Assembly: GCA_029747015.1 (NCBI GenBank)
Contig: JAKOGI010000005.1
Coordinates: forward strand, 1,106,191 to 1,170,190
From: Carnegiea gigantea
Taxonomy: Eukaryota; Streptophyta; Magnoliopsida; Caryophyllales; Cactaceae
Length of the DNA: 64,000 nucleotides
Direction of reading: 5' to 3'
Position 1 is the stretch's first letter. Each line of letters opens with the position of its first letter. This document shows positions 13,301 to 24,999 of this stretch, piece after piece. Under the pieces are notes generated by a model, which saw only the letters and a program-made list of their open reading frames with translations, was not told the DNA's origin and made no database searches. The position numbers were made by a program, and so were the translations under genes.

Positions 13301-15744
13301 AACCGATCTCGCATAGGTCTAGTAAATGTAAAAGTACTTTAACTTCTGCTGTTGTTATTGCAGGAAAACTCCCCATAATTACTTTCGAAGAATTCATTGC
13401 CATTGCTCTTGCTGCTCCCAGAGTCATTGGCATATATCCAGAGATAAAGAATCCCGTATTTGTCAATAAGCATGTATGTACCTTCATCTTGTATCACCTG
13501 TGATAGTTGGACTTGATTAGTGGGTATCTAACCTCTGCACTCATGCTCTCTGAAAGGATATCTTTTAGATTAGTTGTCCGCTATCTTGGCAATTTTGAAG
13601 AAGTGGTAATGTTTCTGACACTCAGTAGGGACCTTGCATTAGCACCTGTCTACAAAACGTCAGTTTTTGGAAGCTAGTAAATAGTTTTGAATTAGACAAG
13701 ATAGAGCTTGTTCACCTATTTATTTTCATCATTCTTTTTTCTATTTCGCTCCCAACAGTGCATAAAGGTATCAGTTTCAAATAGTTACATTTTCTGAAGG
13801 TGAGAAGTAGAATAAAGATTTGTCACTAGATTTGAGATTTCTGCTCAGACATTTGTAATAGATTTTGTTTGAACTTCTAGGAATTTTACTTTGACTACAA
13901 ATGATCTTACAAATATCTCACTCTGTATAAACTGGAAGATTAACTTCATCATTTACACCCTTATACTGCAGGTGAAGTGGCCTAATGGGAAGAAGTTTGA
14001 GGATGTGTTTGTGGACACACTTAAGAAGTATGGTTACAACAGCTCATATTTGTCTGAGGATTGGCTAAAACAGCCTTGTTTTATCCAATCATTTGCTCCA
14101 ACATCACTTGTGCATATCTCCAATCAGACTGATCTTCCTAAAATCTTTTTGATTGATCATGTGACTGTGCTAACTGAAGATACCAACCAGGTTAGCATTC
14201 TTCCATCTCTCGTTAAACTGTGTTACTCCCCAAAAATGCATGTTTGTTCATGGTGTAAAAATAGCAACACCACTATCATGGTTCTCGCTACATCTTAAGA
14301 GGCCTTACAGGATAAACAAAAATGTAGCAACAAAATAGTGCATATGGTATACTCAGTAGTAGTGTAGACACTTTTTATTATAAAAATAAATGATGCAATC
14401 AAATGAATCAATGACTTGCAGACTTATGCGGAGATTACCTCGGATGTTTACTTGGATTATATCAAGAAATATATTGTTGGGATTGGACCTTCAAAAGATA
14501 TGATTGTTCCCGTGGTCAACAATTACCTTCAGCTGCCAACAAGTCTGGTAGACAGAGCACATGCTCATGATCTGCAGGTGTGCAATTTTTATCGATTTAA
14601 AGTACTATTCTTTGATTTTCTCATTAGGTAGCCTTCGTATTCATTTCTTCTGATTATTATGATGCCAAGAGGCTAAAAATAACCAGACAGTAGATTCAAA
14701 AGATCACAAACAAACACACCTCACCCTATGAATAATAAAGACATCAATTAAGATTAGACTCCCTGTGCACCTCTTATTTCCTAATCAAACTCTCCACAAA
14801 TAACTGGAACACAGAAAGCCAGCTAGCCTATGTCTTCACGTAAGAAGGGAGAAGACAAAACAAAAGCTGCAGGAAGGGAGCAAAACATCCAGAAGGGCAC
14901 CTGCATGGTTCCTCTGCTGAGCCTACAACCTTTTCTGACTTTATCTCCCACTTCTCTAAGGAATATCAGCCTTCTGACGCTGTTTATTACTTGCAATGCA
15001 TGCTTGCTGCTAAGTCTTGGATCAGAAAAAGCAACTGAGAGTGGGTTTTCGTTTTCATGCTTGGAACTACATCCTTACCTTCATTTATTTTGGCAATACG
15101 ACAACCACTCGTTCACTTCTCAAATATTGTTGTATTTAACCTTTCCAGATACCACCAATAAATCTGATTGTTGAGCTCAAATATTACTGTAGCTTTCATG
15201 ATCCAAATAAAATTTTAAGCTGCTAAAACCACTGGAACTGAGTGTTCTTCCTTGTCAGACTGCATTTCCAACCTGTACAGTTTTTCCATGCATTTGAAAA
15301 ATTCTCATCCTCTCTAATCTGAAAGTCTTGGTTCCTGCAATTTGTAATGCCTGTCCTGCTAGTCATTAGATGCATAGGGTACTCAAAAAACTCTTAAGCT
15401 TGCATGACTTGTTGAAAGGATTCTTTTTGCCAAGAATCAATCAGCCTTCATATTCACTAATCACTATCATGTTGATGTGATGATTACTCTTTCAATGACT
15501 GATGTAACAGGTACATCCGTACACATACAGAAATGAAAATCAATTTTTGCGTTTCGATTTCCACCAAGATCCATATGCCGAATATGACTATTGGATTAAC
15601 AAGATTGGGGTGGATGGTCTCCTCACGGATTTCACCGGCAGCCTGTACAGGTTCCAAGAGTGGACATCCCCTTTAAATCCTCGAGATGCAGATGACAATC
15701 CAAAGGAGCAGTTTACAATGGTTGCTTGCATCTTTCTACTATGA
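10330..15744 (+). CDS. GDPD: Glycerophosphodiester phosphodiesterase (GDPD5/6-like), copy 1
   Basis: Predicted to hydrolyse glycerophosphodiesters to glycerol-3-phosphate and an alcohol. Eight exons: 10330-10342, 11631-11809, 12628-12811, 12946-13020, 13364-13473, 13972-14190, 14422-14577, 15511-15744, all GT..AG, 389 residues. The start lies in ACCACCATGG; exon 1 adds only four codons and one base. A hydrophobic signal peptide (residues 5-20, IIAFSLLLLF) suggests secretory-pathway, vacuolar or wall location. Catalytic and metal residues are present: HRG (48-50), E75 and D77 in ETDI, and H90-D91 in the CHHD motif. Conserved family blocks include TFEEFIAIA, GIYPEIKNPV, QSFAPTSLVH, GIGPSKDM and GVDGLLTDFTGS. 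The C-terminal tail after NPKEQ differs from copy 4 and looks like a shifted frame. The 5' leader is GA-rich. Confidence 0.9.
10530..11420. repeat. Direct duplication inside intron 1 of GDPD copy 1
   Basis: Intron 1 contains two diverged direct copies about 420 bp apart. For example, the stretch with CTGGTAGTTTAATGGGCGCC near 10600 recurs near 11010, and the stretch with TTTGCAGTGCTTTTGTGAAA near 10863 recurs near 11357. This explains why the intron is 1,288 bp here and only 655 bp in copy 4. Confidence 0.65.
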
Positions 15745-16554
15745 TTTCAGCATTTGGGAGAACACTATAACAAGGATGTTTTGTACAGTCATGTTGTCCA
15801 TATGTTTTCTTTTCCACTGTGATGAATGTATGAACCAGAAAGAGTAGACTATACCAAAGTATCCAGAAAGAGTAGACTATAGGAGGGAATCACGAAGCAG
15901 AGTCATGCAAATTTGTCAAATATCCTAGAATCAGTAGGGGGATTTTATACATGTATCCTCTCTTGGCACAATTTTTCAGACTTTCTATGTACAGTGCTGA
16001 TAAATGAATCGCAATTTCATTGGCTTCGCTCAATTTTTGTCCATATCCTGGTTGATCACAAAAAGAAAAAGAACCCCCCCCCCCAACGAAACTGTGGATT
16101 CATCACTTTGGCACCTCTTTTTGACAAAGCTTATATCATGCCCCCGAAAGTATGTACTCCCGAAAGTCATGTAAGTAAAATATATATTAATAATCGCTCA
16201 CATGACAAATACATGTTGAAAAAAATATATCTCTGTGGCAATAGGAGTACAAGCTCCCAAGTCACGCGAGAATTTGATCCCTAATTTCATTTTTCTTAAC
16301 GCCGTGTTGTTAAGTCGAAACTAACCATCGTTAACAAGACAATTGGACATCGAGGTTTATCGGTATGTTTGGCATGGATGCATTGCACTAAGGACAACAA
16401 TTAGCAAAATTGATTAATTTTTGTAAATTCATTTATGAACAAATAAAGAATATGAAGATAAATTAAAAAAATAGTACGATTTTTATGGATCAAGAAGCAT
16501 TTGTATTTAGTAAATCTTGTTTCTTTGGAAAAAAAAAAAACCGTAAATCACTAA

Positions 16555-17683
16555 GGTCCTGTTTGACAAACAGTTGTTAGTTATTAGCTGTAAGCTGTTT
16601 GTATTGACTGTTAGTTATTAGCTGATTGAATTAGCTGTTTACATTAGCTGTTTGTAGAAAAAATGTTTGGTAAAGTTAACTGTTTCTAAGAAAGATGTTT
16701 AGTAAAACTTTATTTATATCCTTATCTCTAAATTACTTCTTAATAGAATATTTTTTTTTATTGACCAATTTTTTTTCAAAAGAATTAAATTGGTGTCATA
16801 TTTATAAATCAACTTCATTTGTGATCACCCAAAAAAAAAAAGGAAAACTTCATCGATAAGACTTTACTTTCTTGCTAAATTCTACATAACTTATACTCAT
16901 TATGTATCTTATTTCTTTTCAATTTGTACTTATGTAAATGATGTCAATGTTTTATAACGTTATTTTTTAATTTTTTAATTTTTTGGTTTATAAATTGAAA
17001 TTGAAATTTATACGAATTTCTAATGATTTTGTCTTCATTAGATTCATACAAAATATCGTATCAACTGTTACTATTTTGCATCAATCAAAGGCTCATTGTA
17101 TAGGTAATCGGAAGGAGAACTGAATAATCTAAAGTATAAATATCAAACTTTCACAAAGGTGCATAGTGAGAGAACCAATAAACTTGATGCAATATACTAG
17201 CAAAATTAGAAAATCTACACCAAAAAGTGTACTACTTGTCTAAAAAAATACAAATAATAAAAAAGACAATGCAACTTCAATGGTTTAGTTTTGTCTCAAA
17301 AAAATAAAAATAAAGAAAATACCTCTACTCTTATTAATCCTCAAGATCTAACTAGGTTTGAATGCTACTAGTATAACCTTCAAAGAACAATTTATTATAC
17401 TATATAATCTTTCTATTTTATAAAAACGATATTATGAAAATATAATTTAATGGCATATAATGTAATTTGTTTAAACTCTTGGGCAAATATATTATTTTCA
17501 CAAAAATGCTCTTTCGAAAAGGCTAATGAAAACAACTTTTTCAAAAAAAGCTTTTTGGTGCCAAACAGCTGTTTCAAACAGCTGTTTATCAAACATTCAA
17601 TTAACTGTTTGACTTGGTCAAAATAGCTAAAACACCCAAAACAACTTTTTTACCCCAAAAAACTGTTGTTATCAAATATTCCC
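16555..17683. mobile_element. Non-autonomous TIR element, about 1.13 kb, TAA target duplication
   Basis: The left end GGTCCTGTTTGACAAACAGT and the reverse complement of the right end (GGGAATATTTGATAACAACA) form imperfect terminal inverted repeats, flanked by TAA at 16552-16554 and 17684-17686. Subterminal AGCTGTTTGAAACAGCTGTT-like palindromes occur near 17570-17595. No transposase frame is seen. A 3-bp TWA duplication suggests the PIF/Harbinger superfamily (inference). Confidence 0.65.
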
Positions 17684-17962
17684 TAAATCTTTTTATTTTG
17701 GGATAGAATCAGTAAATCTTATCTTAAGGTTTACAATATCTTCAAAATAAAAGCGAAAATGTTTAGATACTCGTATCTTTTTTTGTTGTTATTAATTTTA
17801 CTTTCTCTTTCATTTTTATCCTACCAAAAATTTCTAGTACTTTCCATTATCTTTTTTATTCTAAAATTATTAATTCTTGATAACACTCCATCAAGCAGCT
17901 CAATAGGTTTACATCTAAATTTCTTATTCCATTTTATTTTATCACCAAAGGGAGTCAACTAA

Positions 17963-18188
17963 GGGCTTGTTCTTTTTGTGGGTAAATTGGGGTGAGTAAA
18001 AGAGTGAAGTGGATTGAAGTAGGTTGAGGTAGGTTGAAGTAGGTTGAAGTGGGATGAAATAGGTTGAAGTGGGTTGAATTTTTTTATATGATAAATTGAA
18101 CTTGGTTAAAATAATAGAAGTAGGTTGAAATAGGTTAAAGCAGATTGAGGTTGGTATTTTGATATTGACCTACGAAAAGAACAGGCCC
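17963..18188. mobile_element. Small MITE of the TTGAAGTGGG-repeat family, TAA target duplication
   Basis: Left end GGGCTTGTTCTTTTTGTGGG and right end (reverse complement) GGGCCTGTTCTTTTCGTAGG match with few differences, flanked by TAA on both sides. The interior is made of GTTGAAGTAG/GTTGAAGTGG repeats. It belongs to the same family as the 2.56 kb fold-back element at 38779-41341. Confidence 0.75.
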
Positions 18189-18326
18189 TAATTGTACCAC
18201 ATCTAGTGTTGTAATGAAACGGAGTCAACTCGTCAGTGCTTTTGGATTTAGCACGCTGAAACTTGGCTCAGACTCAAGTCAAACCAAGCTCAAGCTGAGT
18301 CGACTCGGCTTAGTTCGGCACATTTA

Positions 18327-18758
18327 GGTCGTGTTCGGCAATAATGTTTTGGGTAGCGTTGAGTGTTTTGACCAAGTCAATACACTAATTAGTTAATTTT
18401 TAGTGTTCGGCAAACTAGTATTTTGACCAACATTTCAAGTAGCGTTTAGCGTTTTAAGCAGCGTTTTTGAAAAGTGATAGTATTAATATTTGACATTTAA
18501 AAGTAGCGTATCATATTTTTTAGCCAAAAAATATTCTTTAAAACTTTTATCTTTGGAAATTATCTATATCCTTTTATGTTAATTTACATTAATCAGCTAG
18601 CATAACAGCCAAATTTAGCGAACACATTAGTTTCAACCGCTCATCTAAATAGCTATCTGCTAACAGCTAAATTAAAAATGCTATTCGCTATTTAAACAGC
18701 TATTTGCTACCTGAACCACTATCCGCTATTTAAACAGCTAATTTTGCCGAACAGGGCC
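18327..18758. mobile_element. MITE with GGTCGTGTTCGGCAA ends, TTA target duplication
   Basis: Terminal inverted repeats GGTCGTGTTCGGCAATAAT and (reverse complement of the right end) GGCCCTGTTCGGCAAAATTA, flanked by TTA at 18324-18326 and 18759-18761. The interior has repeated TAGCGTTTAGCGTTTT and CAGCTATTTGCTA motifs. About 139 bp of its left end is found inverted at 61912-62050, inside the tRNA array. Confidence 0.75.
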
Positions 18759-19002
18759 TTAGTTGATTTTTTTTTTTTTTTTTTGTATGCATGTCTGTAG
18801 AAAGTATGAAATTACTGTTAAAATCACCAAAATTTTATTTCAATCCTTATTTCTTAAATCCAATAGAAAATTTAGAATTTAATTTGAATTATAACTTTAA
18901 ATTTGGAAACCTTTCAAGCAAAAAAATAAAAAAAGAATATTAAGTCGAGCTGAGCTCAAACCTAAATTTCACAGACTTGACGAATTTCGAGCTGAGCTTT
19001 TA

Positions 19003-19379
19003 GGGCATTCCCAATGGTGAGCTAATTTTTTGGCTCACCAGTGAAGACCTACATCTGTCACATCAGCTTGTGAGCCAACTTTTTAGTTCACAATTATCTC
19101 TCTCTCCAATGCAAGGCTCACCATTTTGGCTCATCAAATAAAATAATACTCATGAACTCACTATACAACACACAACCTTTTTTTTAATATCTCAAAAAAA
19201 GGGAAAAATTTATAAAATTAAGAAGAACGACAAAGTAAGAGAAGAAGGGAGTGAGCGGGCTCACGGCCACAAGTCGACCGGTGAGCCACTCATAGGCTCA
19301 CACTGTTGCAGGGGTGACGAGCAGCTCAACTCTTATACTGAGGCGGCGAGCCACAAAATTACCCCCGCTAGAGGTGCTC
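19003..19379. mobile_element. MITE with GGGCATTCCCAATGG end, TTA target duplication
   Basis: Flanked by TTA at 19000-19002 and 19380-19382. The subterminal GTGAGCTAATTTTTTGGCTC on the left has an inverted counterpart, GCGAGCCACAAAATTACCCC, on the right. The repeated GGCTCACC words are typical of plant Harbinger-like MITEs. It lies just upstream of the duplicated 5' flank of GDPD copy 2. Confidence 0.65.
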
Positions 19380-20236
19380 TTAACTGAATGGGGGCACCTC
19401 GACTTGGCTCCTTTATACCCCCTGGTCCAAGGGCCACAACTTACTACCTATGTCATAATAGTTTCAAAAATCCAAAGTCAAAAATTTGTGTGGGATCCAC
19501 TTGATTTTTGCCTGGATTGAATTATTTTTTCGCGCGTACGTTTTTATTTGATTTTTGATTGGTTTGAGAACTGATCGTTTGTTTATCTTCTTCCCACATT
19601 GATGACTGGTTCTTGTAGTCCACTTCAGTTATTCAGAGATCAAAAACTTCTGCAATGCCCTAATTTCTGGCTTCTAATATTTTCGCTCTTCACTGGCAAT
19701 TTGTATTGGAATTTTCTAAGAATAAAATAAAAGTGACAGATTTTTCTAGTGCTTATCCGAAAAGGTGGATAAGCATGGTGCCTCTTCGCGTTTACCCGCC
19801 TTGTCCAATCCATTTCAACTTTTACTCATCTTATCCTATTCTTTTTTGTGCCTCTTCAGACAGGATCATTCTTCTATATAAGGAGGAGGTAAACCACAAT
19901 CACGAGGATTTTTTAATAATCAATGTGAGTAATTGCAGCACTCCGATCGATTAACATTCAAGGGAACTTTGAAATACACACTTGTTCTTCCAGGTAGATT
20001 ATCCCTAAGATTATTTGTGGTGCAACAAATAAGTCTTAAGAAAAGTGTTCTATTTCACGATTTACTTGACTTATTTAGTACCACATTCAACCCCAATTTC
20101 TTTAACCATTTGACTCTCAATCCAACTCAAATTTCTCAAATTTTCAGTTCAACTCACCATATGAGCTGACCTGGGCTATACATGTTCATATGCACGCAAT
20201 TAGAGAGAGAAAAAGAGGAGAACAAGAGCCCCCACC

Positions 20237-22944
20237 ATGACTAAACACTGTAAGTGCAAGTACCCACATCTCTAATTGACCATTTTCTTTGATTTGTTTT
20301 CTTTTTTGGGGGGCATCATTCTTCATTTTTCTGGTGTTTCTTGTAAACTTATGCTCCAAAATCATGGCCCTTTAGATTTTTCTCATCTTATCTTTAATTA
20401 ATGGAAGTGGGTGGTCGATTATTTGACCCAAAACTGATTTTGGTTGAATCTTTATCATATTTCTACAATTTATGCCAATTTATTGAATGCTAAGTGTTAG
20501 ATGAATATCTGGTGGTTCAATGGGCGCTAAATTTTGATTTATGCAGCCATATTAGCTTGTATTACTTAACTATCAACAGTTACTTGATGAATTTTTATGT
20601 GACACTTTCTTGCTTTAAAAAATAATCAAGTTTGCAGGTCTGCTCGCCTTCTCTCTTCTGCTACTGTTTGTTGGATGTGATTGTAGATCGGTAGTTAAGC
20701 TCCTTAGCAAGGAAATAAAGGGTCCAAGGCATCCTTTGCAAACTTCGTGTCCATATAACATAGCACATCGAGGTTTTAGTGGAGAATTTTCAAAAGAAAC
20801 TGCTGCTGCATACCTGGTCCGTCCATATTGGACTTTCTGGTTCTAGCAAACTGATATGCTGTGCTGGTGTCTTTTTGTAGTTGCATTAGTTACCTGTGTC
20901 TATTGAAGTGTCTTATTGCATCTGCTTTCTTTTTATTGGCTTTTGGCTTCAAACAAACAAGTTGAAGTCTGACTACAACCTTCGAGTTCCTCAACAATTG
21001 ACATTTCGCTCTCATCTGATGTCATCTTTTGTTGTTGTAACCTTTCATGAGAATAATAACAAACTCACCTGAATCTTATTATTTGAAACAGACCCAACTC
21101 AAAACTGAAACAGGGCAACCTGATGTTCATCTGATCCAGACACCACTGAACGGGAACTGCAGGTTGAACCATTGTTATGTTTTCTTGACAAGCTTATTGG
21201 TTAAGACGATGAATGGGTGCCTAACAGGGCGCGAACTCCACCTGATCTGTCATGAACATTTCACGGAGCTGTGTTTGACCTAAACTGAACCCATGCCTAA
21301 GTTATTTCGGTATTTTGTTTCAGAAGACATGATGTATTACAGCGTTGCTACTGCTAAAACAAGTTCCAGCATTGCCTTTTCAGATCGCTGTAGCCACAAA
21401 TCCAGATCATCTTGATTTTGGTTTTTAAAGTGTGATTAGGTTTCATTCCCAATTATTTGATAATTTTGGATGCTGATCCTGTTTTGGCAGCGGGCTATAC
21501 AAGCAGGTGCAGATTTCATAGAAACAGACATTCTAGCCACCAAGGATGGAGTCCTGATTTGTCATCATGATGTGAACCCAGATGACACCTCAGATATTGC
21601 TTTGCACGAGGAGTTTGCTGACCGGAAAAGGACTTAAATGGTTCTAGGGGTCAGCATGACTGGCTATTTTGTTGGTACATAGCAATACCATTCTGAAGTC
21701 TTCTAACCATTTTATTATTTTCTGATCCACCCTTTGTCATGTTGAGAGTTGATGTTAGCGAATAGCATGGATCATTGTCTAGCATCTTACTTAAATGACT
21801 TTTGTCACATGCAGTCGATTTCACATGGAAGGAACTGCGAACTTTGAGAGTAATGCAGAGATTTGCTTCCAGGGATCAACAACATAATGGTAGGATTTGT
21901 AGTATTGTCTTGCTTTATGCTCTATCCACCTCCTTGACAGCTGAAAGTTTTGTCAAGTTTCTGTTGGTTGTCTCCTCAACAAATACTTGAATATTGATTT
22001 CTTTTTGTGTGGGCCTGGTAAAATGCTCAATACACTGACACGGGTATGTTGATTGTTCATTTAGAGCTGTCAGAAAGGGAAAAGAAGTGTGAGTCTAACC
22101 CCAGACATGTACCCCCGCTGAACTCCTCATTGAGTCTGAGTAGCATATCTATAAATAACTGTCTCATTATCAATCTATTTAGTACACATGGAAGTACTTT
22201 ATCTTTTGCTCTTGCTATTGCAGGAAAACTCCCTATAATTACTTTTGAAGAGTACATCGCCATTGCCCTTGGTGCACCCTGAGTTGTTGGTATATATCCA
22301 GGGATAAAGAATCCCGTATTCATCAGCGAACATGTACTTACCTTAATCTTATTGTATCACCTGTGATATTTGGACTTTGATTAGGGGTATCTAACCTCTT
22401 TACTTGTGCTCTCTGAAGGGATACCTTTTAACTTCTTGACTATCTTAGCAATTTTGAAAAATGGGTAATGTTTCTGACAGTCAGTAGGAAACTTGCAGTG
22501 GCATGGCACCTGTCTAGCTATTTTCTGACATATACAGAACCTCAGTTTGTGGAGGCTAGTGAATAATATCTTTGAATTAAACAAGAGTTTATTCACATGT
22601 CTGCCTTTATGATCCTTCTTGCTACTTTCTCTTCTCCCAACCCCAAAAAGTGCATGAAATTGTCAGTTCTAAAAAATTTACGTAGTCTGAAGGTAACAAG
22701 TAGAAAAGGGATTTGCCACGGTATTTGATATTTCTCTGCTCAGATTTTGTAAAAGATTTTTTTAAATTCTCAGAATTTTATTTTGACTGCAGATGATCTT
22801 CTACAAAAATATCTATCCTGGTGTAAACTGGAAGATTAACTTCATCATTTACATTTGTACCCCGCAGGTTAAGTGGCCTAATCGGAAGAGATTTGAGGAT
22901 GTCTTTGTGGACATACTTAAGAAGTATGGTTACAGAGGTTCATA
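20237..22944 (+). pseudogene. GDPD pseudogene, copy 2 (exons 1-6, truncated)
   Basis: Exons aligned to copies 1 and 4: 20237-20249, 20638-20816, 21491-21674, 21815-21889, 22224-22333, and the start of exon 6 from 22868 to about 22944. Splice sites are still good and exon lengths match (13, 179, 184, 75, 110). Exon 3 has a nonsense change (TAC to TAA, 21635-21637). Exon 5 has AGA to TGA (22280-22282). Homology ends abruptly in exon 6 after the GGTTCATAC that follows AAGAAGTATGGTTACAGA, and the next sequence resembles the 5' flank of a GDPD copy. Exons 7 and 8 are absent. In exon 2 FPEET reads FSKET. It cannot make a full enzyme; a transcript is possible. Confidence 0.92.
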
Positions 22945-23506
22945 CACCAAATGCTCATCAGCATTTACACATTTGTCACCGAAAAGTACCATTTTAATAA
23001 TTATCTAACAATATTGTGCACTTCAAAATATATTCCAATAATATGGTCCCATAAAAATTATTTCCATAAAAAATAAGGTAACTTGGAATAGGTTTTCACA
23101 TTAAAATACCATATGATTTTTCAAAATCACATAGTCGAAATCTAATAGACAATAAGAGTATAACATTTAAAAAAAAAAACATATATGACTTGCTGATTTA
23201 GCCCACTCCAGTTATTGAGAGATAAAAGACTTCAAAAAAGAAATTCTCCAGCTTCAATTGCTCGATTCTCGGCCCATACCCAGTTCATAATCCTCCAATT
23301 TTTTTTTTCTTTTTAAAATTTAGTTTTGAACTTTGACTCTACCCCCCCCCCCCCCAACACACACACAAAAAAGAGCAATTTGTCTCTCAATCCAACTCAA
23401 ATTTCTCAAATTTTCAGTTCAACTCACCGCAAGAGCTGACCTGGGCTATACATATTCATATACACGCAATTAGAGAGAGAAAAAGAGGCGAAGAAGAGCA
23501 CCCACC

Positions 23507-24990
23507 ATGACTAAACGCCGTAAGTGCAAATACCCACATCTCTAATTGACCATTTTCTTTGATTTGGTGTTTTTTTTTTTTGGGGGGGGGGGGGCATCAT
23601 TCTTCTTTTTCTAGTGTACTTATGCTCCAAAATCATAACCCTTAGATTTTTCTCATCTTATCTTTAATTAATGGAAGTGGGTGGTCTTTTATTTGACCCA
23701 AAACTGATTTTGGTTGAATCTTTATCATGTTTCTACTATTTATGCAAGTATGTTCAATGCAAATTGTTAGATTAATATCAACAGTTACTTGATTAGTGAA
23801 TCTTGATTTATGCTAAGTGGTTCAATGGGTGCTGAATCTTGATTTATGCAGCCATATTAGCTTGTATTACTTAACTATCAACAGTTACTTGATGAATTTT
23901 TATGTGACACTTTCTTGCTTTAAAAAATAATCAAATTTGCAGGTCTGCTCGCCTTTTCTCTTCTGCTCCTGCTTGTTGGCTGGGGTTGTAGACCGGTAGA
24001 TATGCTCCCTGGTAATCAAATTTGCAGGTCTGCTCGCCTTTTCTCTTCTGCTCCTGCTTGTTGGCTGGGGTTGTAGACCGGTAGATATGCTCCCTGGCTA
24101 TAAGGGTCCAAGGCTTCCTTCGCAAACTTTGCATTCACATAGCGGAGCAAATCGAGGTTTTAGTGGAGAGTTTCCAGAAGAAAATGCTGCTGCATACCTG
24201 GTGCGTATTGGACTTGCTGGTTGTACCAAATTAATCTGCTTTCTTCTTATTGTCTTTTGGCTTTAAACAAACAAGTTGAGTCTGACCACAACCTTCAACA
24301 ATTGACAGTTCGCTCTCATCTAATGTCATCTTTCGTTGCTGTAACCTTTCATCTGAATGATAAAAATGTAACTCTGATGCTTAGTGAAAGTGAAACCTAT
24401 TATTTCAAAAATCTGATGTCTGTGCTTATCATCAGCCAATCGCCATCGTAGCAAACTCACCTAAATCTTATTATTCAAAACAGACCCAACTAAAAACTGA
24501 AATGGGGCAACCTGATTTTGATTTGATCCAGATAGAACTGAACTGGAACTGCAGGTTGAGCCAGTGTTATGTTTTCTTGACAAGCTCATTGGTTAAGATG
24601 ATGAATAGGTGCCTAACAGGGTGTGAACTCCACCTGATCTGACATGAACATTTCGCGGAGCTGTGTTTGACGTAAACTGAACTCATGCCTAAGTCCCGGG
24701 AGCATCTTAATGTTTGCTTCGCTCAAGTGGGCCAAGGTGTCTTTTTTCCTATGTTTCACAACTCTCTTGGCTGACTACTGCGATGTCCCCCCCTCCCCGT
24801 ACGTTCTTAGTATTGATTGCTCATATTTAAATTGATGATCTTCAGACTTATTGGGAGATCATTTGAAATGCTTACTTCGACTATAGCAGGAAGTATGTTG
24901 TTGGGATTGGACCTCCGAAGGGTGTCAACACGTATTTTCAAGAACATAGACGTCTGGTAGCCAGATCACATGCATGCTCGTGGTTTGCGG
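23507..24990 (+). pseudogene. GDPD pseudogene, copy 3 (exons 1, 2 and 7 only)
   Basis: Exon 1 is 23507-23519. Exon 2 is disturbed by an 85-bp tandem duplication (23928-24012 and 24013-24097) that includes the splice acceptor. The second acceptor gives an exon 24028-24200 in the original frame. In it the catalytic AHRG reads ANRG, and six bases near the Ser-Lys-Glu region are missing. Homology to intron 2 breaks near 24695 and resumes in intron 6 sequence, so exons 3-6 are deleted. The exon 7 remnant, 24846-24990, has an in-frame TGA after DTYWEII-equivalent codons plus indels. Traces of intron 7 continue to about 25180. Exon 8 is absent. Confidence 0.9.
23928..24097 (+). repeat. 85-bp tandem duplication across an intron/exon 2 junction
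   Basis: Two essentially identical 85-bp copies beginning TAATCAAATTTGCAGGTCTG lie back to back at 23928-24012 and 24013-24097. Each has an AG acceptor and the signal-peptide codons of GDPD exon 2. Their near identity indicates a recent event. Confidence 0.95.
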
Positions 24991-24999
24991 GTGTGCAAT

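Larger units (their letters stand above)
15745..20236. other. Intergenic region with MITE cluster between GDPD copies 1 and 2
   Basis: No protein gene is supported. It holds four non-autonomous TIR elements (16555-17683, 17963-18188, 18327-18758, 19003-19379). From about 19530 the sequence is homologous to the 5' flanks of the other GDPD copies. Confidence 0.7.

Noticed and set aside
14830..15174. Open frame of 114 codons on the plus strand
   Set aside because: Falls inside intron 7 of GDPD copy 1 and is not conserved in copy 4.
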